From positions 82,828-146,827 of the forward strand of contig NZ_FNRL01000015.1 in the NCBI RefSeq assembly GCF_900107795.1: a stretch of DNA of 64,000 nucleotides, read 5' to 3'. Of the stretch, positions 43,131 through 51,469 are shown one piece after another. Position 1 is the first letter of the stretch; every line of letters begins with the position of its first letter. Source of the stretch: Chitinophaga terrae (ex Kim and Jung 2007) (GTDB lineage Bacteria; Bacteroidota; Bacteroidia; Chitinophagales; Chitinophagaceae). A model generated the notes under the pieces. That model made no database searches, was not told where the DNA came from, and saw only the letters and a list, made by a program, of their open reading frames with translations. The position numbers and the translations under genes were made by a program.

Positions 43131-43931
43131 AAGCCGACCAGTTATTTCGACTTCCTGAGAAAAGTCAAGTCTCATGACACGCCCTCATTGGATTGGCTAA
43201 AGAGGCCGTTGGTGGATACAGCCCACAACAGTCATATTCCTATGTATGGCAATCATTTTCAGTACGGCAACCCCAGCGCTTACCTACTGGACTACTCACG
43301 CCAGCAGTATCTCCATTTTGATGAAGCAGCCAGCCGGAGCCTGACAGGGTATAACAGCTCTTATCTTTTAAAAGGGGGGTTGGAAGCCGGACTTAGCTTA
43401 TGGGATAAAGCGGATTTAGATGTGTATGACCAACAAGTGCTTCCGACCAACTTGAATTTTTTATCTTCCGTTCCTATCAATGAAATTCCTGATTACTTAT
43501 TCGAGTGTACTTATCGGGTAAAAACTAAAGAGGGAGACATAAAAACGGTTCTGCAAAAATCTTTCTTTTTACATTCCATTGATGAAAAGCTACCGACGTT
43601 AGTCTGCGGCTATCTTTTCGATATCACGCCTTATAAAACGGACAATTCGGTTTTATATCGAATCCACAAGAGCGTAGGAAACGGTATATATCACCAAGTG
43701 AAGGATGACCTTTTCTTTCCTGCATATGAAGACCGGATTCTAAGCAAACGGGAGACGGAAGTATTGCAAGGATTTTGTTATCACTATTCGATCAAGCAGA
43801 TTGCCGAAAAATTGCATATCAGCCCATATACCGTGAAAAACCATCTCAAAAACATTCGACGAAAAGTTGATTGTTCGGATGACGCGGAACTATACATTTA
43901 CGCCAGGACAAAAGGATTACTAGGCCGATAA
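43131..43931 (+). CDS. PAS-LuxR-like regulator, probably truncated at its 5' end
   Basis: The frame is open from the repeat junction at 43128 (KPTSYFDFLRKVKSHDTPSL) to the stop at 43931. The first usable start is the TTG at 43188, which removes about 19 family-like residues. The PAS-like part (YLHFDEAASRSLTGYNSSYL, YRVKTKEGDIKTVLQ) is diverged. The LuxR helix-turn-helix at the end is complete (LSKRETEVLQGFCYHYSIKQI, AEKLHISPYTVKNHLKNI). It is a third, more distant relative of the two regulators at 38460-39994. Whether it is expressed is doubtful because the promoter and true start appear lost at the junction. Confidence 0.65.
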   Translation, partial: KPTSYFDFLRKVKSHDTPSLDWLKRPLVDTAHNSHIPMYGNHFQYGNPSAYLLDYSRQQYLHFDEAASRSLTGYNSSYLLKGGLEAGLSLWDKADLDVYDQQVLPTNLNFLSSVPINEIPDYLFECTYRVKTKEGDIKTVLQKSFFLHSIDEKLPTLVCGYLFDITPYKTDNSVLYRIHKSVGNGIYHQVKDDLFFPAYEDRILSKRETEVLQGFCYHYSIKQIAEKLHISPYTVKNHLKNIRRKVDCSDDAELYIYARTKGLLGR

Positions 43932-44025
43932 TGTTGCCCGGACTGAGAAGCTGCGCCGGAAAGGTACAAGCGTATTTGGATGTTTGGGGCTAGTCCTAAA
44001 GTTAGTGCGAATATCATCTTCATAA

Positions 44026-44195
44026 TGTAGTTTACCGCCTACTTTGTTAAAGATGGCAGTTCTGGTAATTTTCTATAAAGGCATCCCCAACTACTTCTTC
44101 TAATGCTGGTATTGTCTTAATTTTTGGCATCCTCAGAATAGAGAATTGCCCAACAAACTTTAATAAGGGTAAAACATCGATTCCAGAGTCTTCAG
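44026..44195 (-). pseudogene. fragment of an unrecognised protein
   Basis: A minus-strand frame reads EDSGIDVLPLLKFVGQFSIL, RMPKIKTIPALEEVVGDAFI, ENYQNCHL and stops. It has amino-acid composition of a real protein, possibly leucine-rich-repeat-like, but no start or N-terminus. The rest of 43932-44348 shows only a short tandem CCGAAAATTTT repeat at about 44257-44290. Confidence 0.3.
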
Positions 44196-44348
44196 TTCAA
44201 AAGCTAGCCCCGACAGTCTGGCGGGAAATACCTTATCAAAAAACGGGGGTAAAATCCGAAAATTTTCCGAAAATTTTCCGAAAATAAATAGCGAAAATCA
44301 GCGGTTTCTAACGGTATTTCGGATGTACCTCAAAATTTCCATAAAACG

Positions 44349-44374
44349 ACAAAACCCGCGACTAGCGCGGGTTT
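44349..44374. terminator. terminator downstream of tRNA-Asn
   Basis: AAAACCCGCG and GCGCGGGTTTT form a strong near-perfect hairpin with U-rich ends in either direction, about 50 bp past the tRNA-Asn 3' end. Confidence 0.7.
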
Positions 44375-44420
44375 TAAAGTTCGTTAGCGTTCGTTAGTGT
44401 TTTGAATTTCAACGCTTTAG

Positions 44421-44494
44421 CTCCCCCTGCTGGACTTGAACCAGCGACCCTCTGATTAACAGTCAGATGCTCTAACCAACTGAGCTAAGGAGGA
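44421..44494 (-). tRNA. tRNA-Asn (anticodon GTT)
   Basis: The cloverleaf is complete: acceptor TCCTCCT with AGGGGGA, D-arm GCTC/GAGC, anticodon arm TCTGA-CTGTTAA-TCAGA, T-arm GCTGG-TTCAAGT-CCAGC, discriminator G. No CCA is encoded. Fragments of its 3' end recur at 41179 and 63503. Confidence 0.96.
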
Positions 44495-44600
44495 ATATCC
44501 CTTTTGCTTTGGGATGGCAAAAATAGGTTTTTTTACAAAAAACCGAAAAAAAGTTATAAAACCCCGGATTTAAAGAGATCCGGGGTCTGTATCTCCATAG

Positions 44601-46424
44601 TTAATTCTTTAGCCGGTAGATCATACTGATATCATAGATCGTTGCCTGAAGTGAATTCGGGGAGGTTACTGGAGAACTGGTACCTGTATTACCTGAAGCA
44701 TTCAATGCAAAACTGTTGATTACACTGCCGGTAGACAATTCGCCAGTTGCAGGGAAATTAACGATTGAAGCTGCACTTTGCATCATCACATCATTTACCC
44801 ATACATTATAAGTTTGAGCAGGAAGCGTATAACTACCGCCACCTTTTGCATACGCTGCACTGCCGCTACTATTATTGCAATAGATCTCGATCTTATAGGT
44901 TCCTACCTTATTAAACACGTTATTGTTAATAACCGTGTATGTATAGGTGTTAGTACGATAGGATAGGGTAGCGTAACTGCCTCCGTAGAAATCGAGGCGG
45001 ATGGCGCCAAATACGCCCGGTGTGTTGGTCCCGGTTAGCTGGTTTGTATTATTGAACACTGTGCTGGTAGTAGTACTGTAACCGAAAGGCATGATAAGCT
45101 GGCCGTTGGTATTGGCGGCATCCAGGGTTAGCGTATAAGAGACGGTGGCCACTGCCCGGGCTTCATCCACATTATACCAGCTGATCTTAGCCGGCGTGTT
45201 GGTACTGCTGGCTGCCAGCTTTACTTTTGGAGTGGCGCCAGGTTGCAGTTGGAAATAGCCCCCGCAACTGGCAGGCAAAAATACACGGCTGGAACCATAA
45301 TAAGGCGCTGGCAGAAAACCGGGAGCTCCTTTAACCGACACAGATTGTTTAACGGCTGTAGAATCACTAAAGGTAGCGCTGGCGGTACTTCCCAGGTTAT
45401 ACTTCCAGGTAACATAAGGGTTTGTCCAGCCGTTGTTAATATCCAGCTTATCTGTGATGGCTTTAAGTAGAGAGTTAGCGCCTGAAGCATCCTGCAACAC
45501 CTGCCAGAACATAATACCGCCGGCCGATTCAGCCGCTAATGCAGTTTTATTCTGAATAGTGGTAATGCCATTGTAGTTTACAACATTCCCGTCCGTACGT
45601 TTCACGGTATCCTTATTTTCGGAGCCGGGATACTGTGTTACCAACTGTGCAAAGGTCATGGATCCCTGGCCGCTACCTAAAGGATAATAACCATAAAAAG
45701 GCACCCCTATCACGATTTTGGACGCTGGATAACCCCGGTCGTTTTTCCAGTAATTAAGATGTTGGGTAGCATAGCTGTAGGGCGAGTGTTCGTCGCCTGC
45801 CTTATCGTATGCCATAACATTGATGAAATCAAAAGCGGCCAGGCAGGAATCTGTGACCCTGGCACGGGTCCACCAGGCAGTAGCAGCGGTCAATAGCTTG
45901 CCGGCCGGCTTCAACTGGGCCGATAACCCTGTGATGAACGGCTCATAATTACTGTCGATGTTATCGCCTTCCAGGTCTACATCTATACCATCTACCTGGT
46001 ACTGCGATACCAGGTTGACAACTTTCGTAATGAAAGCCCCCCTGTTGGCACTGGTAAGCAGGTTGGCATATTGACTCTGGTTGGAGCCTCCGCCTAATGA
46101 GATCAGTACCTTTACCCCATTAGCATGAGCTTTTGATACGATAGTATCCAGGCCGGTGCCTTGCGAAGCAGGGAAGTTGCCATTGACATCCGGATTAAAA
46201 AAGGCAATGTTGATGTGAGTTACCCTGGTAAAATCAAATGCATTAATATGGTCGGCCAAGGTGCTCGTATACTTCGGCAAATAGGCCACCACTTTAAATC
46301 CGGCAGGGGCGGAAAGTAAGGTTGTTTTCGCGCTGGGCTGTTTTACGGTAAACCACAACTGATGCTTGCTGCAAGCCATCGTAAAAACAGATAAAGCGAC
46401 TGCCAATACAAGTTTTGTTTTCAT
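44601..46424 (-). CDS. GH18 chitinase lipoprotein with C-terminal extension
   Basis: The product has 607 residues with a lipobox FTMAC (Cys18). The GH18 barrel spans about 42-325: AGFKVVAYLPKYTS, THINIAFFNPD, VKVLISLGGGS, the catalytic motif DGIDVDLE (145-152, Glu152 as acid), FDFINVMAYDKAG and the final MFWQVLQDA. The C-terminal ~270 residues are Ser/Thr/Asn-rich beta structure of unknown type, perhaps a binding domain. It is transcribed away from the LacI-type gene. A LacI-type operator lies 154 bp upstream, so it is probably an outlying member of the chitin regulon. The outer-membrane lipoprotein would cut chitin outside the cell. Confidence 0.93.
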   Translation of the reverse strand: MKTKLVLAVALSVFTMACSKHQLWFTVKQPSAKTTLLSAPAGFKVVAYLPKYTSTLADHINAFDFTRVTHINIAFFNPDVNGNFPASQGTGLDTIVSKAHANGVKVLISLGGGSNQSQYANLLTSANRGAFITKVVNLVSQYQVDGIDVDLEGDNIDSNYEPFITGLSAQLKPAGKLLTAATAWWTRARVTDSCLAAFDFINVMAYDKAGDEHSPYSYATQHLNYWKNDRGYPASKIVIGVPFYGYYPLGSGQGSMTFAQLVTQYPGSENKDTVKRTDGNVVNYNGITTIQNKTALAAESAGGIMFWQVLQDASGANSLLKAITDKLDINNGWTNPYVTWKYNLGSTASATFSDSTAVKQSVSVKGAPGFLPAPYYGSSRVFLPASCGGYFQLQPGATPKVKLAASSTNTPAKISWYNVDEARAVATVSYTLTLDAANTNGQLIMPFGYSTTTSTVFNNTNQLTGTNTPGVFGAIRLDFYGGSYATLSYRTNTYTYTVINNNVFNKVGTYKIEIYCNNSSGSAAYAKGGGSYTLPAQTYNVWVNDVMMQSAASIVNFPATGELSTGSVINSFALNASGNTGTSSPVTSPNSLQATIYDISMIYRLKN

Positions 46425-46525
46425 TTTCGGGTAGTTTTAAATGTGAATACAGGAGAAAACTAAAAGCGTCGGTAATTGAGAAGGCTAACAATCCACCAGG
46501 AGCGATCAGGAGGAAACAGTACAAG

Positions 46526-46549
46526 ACTACCTTTTCCAGGTAGTTTTTT
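46526..46549 (+). terminator. terminator-like hairpin in the chitinase/LacI divergent region
   Basis: ACTACCT-TTTCC-AGGTAGT followed by six Ts is a good plus-strand intrinsic terminator, yet it lies upstream of the plus-strand lacI-type gene. On the minus strand it would be a hairpin in the 5' UTR of the chitinase. Confidence 0.5.
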
Positions 46550-46577
46550 GAAGGGATAACAAGTTTTTATTAAATTT

Positions 46578-46593
46578 TCGTGTACGTACACAA
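46578..46593. promoter_or_regulatory. LacI-type operator, site A
   Basis: The perfect palindrome GTGTACGTACAC (46580-46591) lies between the divergent chitinase and lacI-type genes. It shares the GTGTACGT core with three further sites downstream of the regulator. Confidence 0.75.
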
Positions 46594-46651
46594 AAATAAA
46601 TGTTATTTTTATTTTTCCAAGAGATTTTGGAAATACCTCAATAATCAATTA

Positions 46652-47716
46652 ATGAAAAAGACTACAGCAACGGCACTGGTTGGCGTGAAAGAGATTGCAA
46701 GAAGGGCAAATGTATCTATCGGCACGGTAGACAGGGTGTTAAACAATCGCAGTGGAGTAGCGGCCAAAACCCGGGAAAGGGTGCTGGAGATCATAAAAGA
46801 GCTGGACTATCAGCCTAATATGATGGCCCGCCGGCTGGCCTCCCGCCGTAGCTGGCAATTTGCAGTGCTGATACCTGCAGCATCTACCGAAACAGGGTAT
46901 TGGAACGCCCCCCTGCAAGGCATTAAGCAAGCCGCTAACGAAATCCGCGATTTCGGGGTAACGGTACAGGTATTCTTTTTTGATCAGAATGATAAAACCA
47001 CCTTTACTACAGAGGCCAACAACATCATTAAGCAGGGTTTCGACGGTGTTTTATTTGCTCCCATGTTTGAAGAAGAATCGCTGAAGCTGTTAAAAAAATG
47101 CCACACCGCTCAAATTCCTTACGTTTTCATTAATTCCGACATGGAAGGACAAGACAGGTTAAGCTATATAGGCCCGGATCTTTACCAGAGCGGCTACCTC
47201 GCCGCCCACCTGATCAACTACATGGTACAGGATCAACAACAGATACTGATCGTCAACATCTCCAAAGAAATGGGCCACCATCATCACCTCCTGAAAAAAG
47301 AAGATGGTTTCAGGGCATACTTCAGAAGCAATAAAAGACCAGTCCAACTGCTCAAAACAGATATCCGCCAAACGGACTACCAATCCGTAAAATCAAAGTT
47401 GACAAAAACATTGAAGGAAAATAAAGTTGATGTAATATTTGTCACTAACTCCCGTGTTGCTACGGTAGCCCGCTTCCTGGAAGAAGCCGGTCATGTGAAC
47501 ATCCGCCTGATGGGCTACGACTTTCTCGCCGAAAATATCGAATACCTGGAAAAGTCGGTCATCGATTTCCTGATCTGCCAAAAACCACAGGAACAAGGTC
47601 ATAAAGGCATCATGGCACTCTACAATTCCCTGGTCCTCGGCCTGCCGGTCGAAGAAATACAACATATGCCCATCGATATCATTACCCGGGAGAACTATCA
47701 TAATTACCGTAACTAA
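46652..47716 (+). CDS. LacI-family transcriptional regulator of the chitin/GlcNAc locus
   Basis: The product has 354 residues from the ATG at 46652. The upstream in-frame ATG-like extension overlaps the operator and does not look like family sequence. The LacI helix-turn-helix is VKEIARRANVSIGTVDRVLN with the hinge YQPNMMARRLASRR. Residues 68-340 form the periplasmic-binding-protein-like effector domain (FAVLIPAAS, GFDGVLFAPMFEEESL, YVFINSD, YIGPDLYQSGYLAAH, DVIFVTNSR). It probably senses an amino-sugar and binds the four GTGTACGT operators around it, controlling itself, the divergent chitinase and the SusC-led operon. Confidence 0.92.
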   Translation: MKKTTATALVGVKEIARRANVSIGTVDRVLNNRSGVAAKTRERVLEIIKELDYQPNMMARRLASRRSWQFAVLIPAASTETGYWNAPLQGIKQAANEIRDFGVTVQVFFFDQNDKTTFTTEANNIIKQGFDGVLFAPMFEEESLKLLKKCHTAQIPYVFINSDMEGQDRLSYIGPDLYQSGYLAAHLINYMVQDQQQILIVNISKEMGHHHHLLKKEDGFRAYFRSNKRPVQLLKTDIRQTDYQSVKSKLTKTLKENKVDVIFVTNSRVATVARFLEEAGHVNIRLMGYDFLAENIEYLEKSVIDFLICQKPQEQGHKGIMALYNSLVLGLPVEEIQHMPIDIITRENYHNYRN

Positions 47717-47752
47717 AAAAAATGTTGCCTGTTAAATTATTATTACTATATT

Positions 47753-47765
47753 GTGTACGTTAACG
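47753..47765. promoter_or_regulatory. LacI-type operator, site B
   Basis: GTGTACGTTAACG lies 36 bp after the lacI-type stop. It is the same 13-mer as site D and the reverse complement of site C. Confidence 0.7.
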
Positions 47766-47773
47766 GAACCAAT

Positions 47774-47797
47774 AGGATCAAGGTATGATCCTTTTTT
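47774..47797 (+). terminator. intrinsic terminator of the lacI-type gene
   Basis: AGGATCA and TGATCCT pair around AGGTA and are followed by a T-run. It is flanked by operators B and C in inverted orientation. Confidence 0.75.
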
Positions 47798-47808
47798 AAT
47801 CAAAAAAA

Positions 47809-47824
47809 TCGTTAACGTACACGA
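47809..47824. promoter_or_regulatory. LacI-type operator, site C
   Basis: TCGTTAACGTACACGA is the inverse complement of the site B/D 13-mer with matching flanks. Confidence 0.75.
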
Positions 47825-48060
47825 ACCTGTTAATTTATTATAAAACAACACCTGGTTTCACGACATAGAGAAAGGAGAGAAGCGATTACAGGCAATCGCA
47901 GCAAAACAACGGCAACCGAAAAAGAAACTGCTGCAGCATCAACCAGAATTAATACCGCTTATTCATTTTAAAATATAAATAATGCAAATCTTCTTTTCTT
48001 AGCAAATCCAATGTACACAGAAGCAAGATTGCCCAGCGCATTCTTTTTTTAGGTCAAGAT

Positions 48061-48076
48061 CCGTGTACGTTAACGA
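48061..48076. promoter_or_regulatory. LacI-type operator, site D
   Basis: CGTGTACGTTAACGA lies 154 bp before the susC ATG, probably at the operon promoter. A half-site GCGTGTACAG also occurs at about 48188. The remainder of 47825-48229 is A/C-rich leader with no gene. Confidence 0.75.
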
Positions 48077-48229
48077 AAATATTGGGTGAAGCCTATTTTA
48101 TCACGCTTTCATCATTGTTACCACCAGGTAGTGTCATCCCCCTAATTGGAACAGTAAAGATCAGACAAGTATTTATTCAAATTATTGCGTGTACAGATTG
48201 CAATAACGACAACCAAAATTGCCACCATT

Positions 48230-51200
48230 ATGAATGCTATTGTCAAATTACAGCACATCTGCTGCTGTGCAACTGTACTGTCTTTGTGCCAGTACTACGC
48301 CGCGGCACAATCGCCCGGCCTTATCAAAGGGAAAATTACGGACGAAAGCGGGAACGCTGTTCCCGCCGCCACAGTGTCCAACAAAAATCTAAACCAACAT
48401 AGCATTTCCGCGGCCAACGGCAGCTTCTCTATCCAGGCCCGCAGCGGCGACAGCATCATCGTTCAGATGATCGGGTACGATCGCCAGGGATTCGTTTCCC
48501 GTGGCAGTTCTCAGCCTGTAAATATCACCTTGCATACCCGTACTCAAAACCTGAAAGATGTCGTAGTCACTGCACTCGGCATCAAAAGGGAAGAACGGGA
48601 ATTGGGATACGCCTTCTCCGAAGTAAATGGCGATGATATCAATAAAGCCAAAGAAACAAATGTGATCAACTCCCTCGCCGGCAAGGTCGCCGGCCTGGTG
48701 ATCAACTCCACCGCCGGCGGCCCTTCCGGCTCCTCACGTGTAATCATCCGCGGTAATACCAGCATCACCGGCAATAACCAACCACTCTATGTGATCGATG
48801 GTATCCCCATGGATAATTCCAATTACGGACAGGTAGGCAACACCAAATTCGCGGAAGGGGTAGACATGGGCGACGCTATTTCCGCCATCAATCCCGACGA
48901 CATCGAAAAAATCAGCGTACTGAAAGGCCCCTCTGCCTCTGCTTTATATGGCAGCAGCGCGGCCAACGGGGTAATCCTCATTACCACTAAAAAAGGAACT
49001 AAATCAAAAGATCTAGGGATCGAACTCAATAGCACATCCACTATAGAAAATCAGCTTACCAAAGTAAACGGGAACCAATACCTCTATGGCCAGGGGATGA
49101 ACGGGCAACTGCCGCAGGATCAGCAACAGGCACAAAACACGATGTTCACCAACTTCGGCCCGCGGCTCGACCCTAACGTCAATATCATCGGTTTCGACGG
49201 TGTTTCCCGCCCTTATGCCCTTGCCAAAAATAACTTTGGAAGCTTCTTCAGAACAGGATCTTCGTTTAACAATACCCTTTCTCTTACTAACGGCAACGAC
49301 AGGTCAAATTTCCGCTTTTCGGCGAGTGACCTCCGGTACCAGGATATTGTTCCGAACAGCGATATCCGTCGCAACAACTTCAGTTTCTCTGCCCGCTCCA
49401 AATTCGGACAAATACTGGATCTCGACGCCCGCGCAACCTACCTGAACGAACGCGTAAACAACCGCCAGGGCCTCGGCGACGCCCCTACGAATATCGGCCA
49501 GAACTTCAACGGACTTGCCAACAACGTAGACCAGTCGGTTTTCAGCACTACCTATAAATCGCCAACCGGCGAGTATGTAGAATGGGGCGGTGGCCAATAC
49601 CGGCTCAATCCTTACTGGGTGCTGTATGAAATGTCGAATGTCACCAATAAAGACCGCCTCACCGGTTCCTTCAACGCCAACATCACAATCAGCAAATCTT
49701 TCAGCCTGCTGGCAAGAGCTTCAACAGATATTACCTTCCTGGGCTATCAGAAATACAGTCCTAAAACCACGCCACTGGCTCTTTCCGGCATGATGAACAC
49801 CCTGGATCAGAAATACACCACCAACCAGGCAGACCTGATGGCAACATTCACGCATAAACTGAGCCCGGTGCTCGACCTCTCCGCGCGTGCAGGAATAAGC
49901 CTCAACCAACGTTTCCGCAAAGGAACAACCGGCACCTTTTCCAATATGACGGTAACCGACGTAAAAAGTATCAACAGCTACCAGGATAAAAGCATCGAAG
50001 AGAACAACATCCGCCGCGAAGTACGCTCTGCCTACGGGTTAGTGACCCTGGGATACCGGAACTTCCTCTATCTCGACGGTACCATCAGAACAGATGGTTC
50101 ATCTACCTTACCTAAAGGAAACAACGTATATACCTACCCGTCATTGTCCACCAGCTTTATATTCACCGATGCCTTTAACATCAAAAGCAAGATCCTGAGC
50201 TTTGGTAAATTCCGGGCCTCCTGGGCAGAAGTGGGCAGCGATACCGATCCTTACATGCTGGATCTTTATTACAGCCTGTACCCGTTGTCTTTCAACGGTT
50301 CACAGCCTGCTAACATCTCTACCAAAATAATTCCGAATGCCGATCTTAAACCAACCAGGACCCGCTCCTTCGAAACAGGCGTAAACCTGAAATTCTTCAA
50401 TGGCCGCCTTACTTTCGACGGAACTTATTACACTTCCCATTCCAGGGATCAGATCAATATTGTGCCGGCCCCTATTTCCTCCGGCTTCGCAAAACAGATC
50501 ATCAATGCCGGTATGATTACCAATAAGGGTATAGAGTTGATGCTCTCCGGCACCCCTATCTCCAGGAAGAATTTCAGCTGGGATGTATCTGTTAACTTCG
50601 CCCGGAATGTCAACAATGTAGAATCATTGGCGCCGGATGTTCCTTTCATCGCCCTTTCAGAGGCGCGCTGGCTGGGACTTTTAGTGGCTGCCATGCCGGG
50701 GCAGAGATACGGCGCTATCCTGGGTTATGATTACCAACGAGATCCCGAAGGCAACATTATTCTTAATCCAACTACTTTAAATCCTATACCGACTACCGAC
50801 AGGCGCGTACTGGGCAAAGGAGTATTTGACTGGACCGGCGGATTATCCAGCCGTTTTAACTATAAGAACTTCAGTCTTAATGCCAATTTCGATGTGAAAT
50901 ACGGCGCCGATATTTTCTCCATGACCGACCTGTTCTCGGTTGTAAGGGGCAGCAGTGTAAAAACCCTGCCGGGCCGTGAAGAATGGATTCAATCGGAACA
51001 AGACCGCCTGGCCCAGAAGAAAACGCCGGAAGAATGGCGCGCAGCAGGTATGGTAAGGGGTTATGTTCCGGAAGGCGTTGTTCAAACCGGTGTAGATGCC
51101 GATGGAAAACCGCAGTATGCCAAAAATACAAGGGCTGTAGACCCCTCTGTTTATTGGGGTGGCTATTATTCCGATGGTAACGGTATTGCCGTTCCATTCA

Positions 51201-51451
51201 TCTATAAAGCTACCTATGTAAAAGTTCGCGACATTACTTTATCATATCGTTTACCTCGCAATGTCAGCAGCATGCTGCATATGAAAGACGCCCAGTTCGG
51301 CTTCGTAGCGCGCAATCCATTCATCATCTACAAGGATATTCCAAACGTAGACCCGGATTCCAACTACAATAACAGCAATGGCCAGGGCCTGGAATATGGC
51401 TCATTGCCGTCCAGGAGAGGATGGGGTATCAACCTTAATGTCAAGTTCTAA
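48230..51451 (+). CDS. SusC-family TonB-linked transporter of the chitin locus
   Basis: The product has 1073 residues from the ATG at 48230 (MNAIVKLQHI); the longer frame begins at a TTG. It has a signal peptide ending YYAAAQS, a carboxypeptidase-regulatory-like domain (LIKGKITDESGNAVPAATV), a plug with DVVVTALGIKREERELGYAF, SRVIIRGNTSI, PLYVIDGIPM and SASALYGSSAANGVILITTK, then the barrel ending GWGINLNVKF. It imports chito-oligosaccharides presented by the SusD and the pseudo-chitinase encoded next. First gene of a ten-gene operon with small gaps or overlaps. Confidence 0.94.
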   Translation: MNAIVKLQHICCCATVLSLCQYYAAAQSPGLIKGKITDESGNAVPAATVSNKNLNQHSISAANGSFSIQARSGDSIIVQMIGYDRQGFVSRGSSQPVNITLHTRTQNLKDVVVTALGIKREERELGYAFSEVNGDDINKAKETNVINSLAGKVAGLVINSTAGGPSGSSRVIIRGNTSITGNNQPLYVIDGIPMDNSNYGQVGNTKFAEGVDMGDAISAINPDDIEKISVLKGPSASALYGSSAANGVILITTKKGTKSKDLGIELNSTSTIENQLTKVNGNQYLYGQGMNGQLPQDQQQAQNTMFTNFGPRLDPNVNIIGFDGVSRPYALAKNNFGSFFRTGSSFNNTLSLTNGNDRSNFRFSASDLRYQDIVPNSDIRRNNFSFSARSKFGQILDLDARATYLNERVNNRQGLGDAPTNIGQNFNGLANNVDQSVFSTTYKSPTGEYVEWGGGQYRLNPYWVLYEMSNVTNKDRLTGSFNANITISKSFSLLARASTDITFLGYQKYSPKTTPLALSGMMNTLDQKYTTNQADLMATFTHKLSPVLDLSARAGISLNQRFRKGTTGTFSNMTVTDVKSINSYQDKSIEENNIRREVRSAYGLVTLGYRNFLYLDGTIRTDGSSTLPKGNNVYTYPSLSTSFIFTDAFNIKSKILSFGKFRASWAEVGSDTDPYMLDLYYSLYPLSFNGSQPANISTKIIPNADLKPTRTRSFETGVNLKFFNGRLTFDGTYYTSHSRDQINIVPAPISSGFAKQIINAGMITNKGIELMLSGTPISRKNFSWDVSVNFARNVNNVESLAPDVPFIALSEARWLGLLVAAMPGQRYGAILGYDYQRDPEGNIILNPTTLNPIPTTDRRVLGKGVFDWTGGLSSRFNYKNFSLNANFDVKYGADIFSMTDLFSVVRGSSVKTLPGREEWIQSEQDRLAQKKTPEEWRAAGMVRGYVPEGVVQTGVDADGKPQYAKNTRAVDPSVYWGGYYSDGNGIAVPFIYKATYVKVRDITLSYRLPRNVSSMLHMKDAQFGFVARNPFIIYKDIPNVDPDSNYNNSNGQGLEYGSLPSRRGWGINLNVKF

Positions 51452-51469
51452 CAGGTAATTCTTTCAGCT

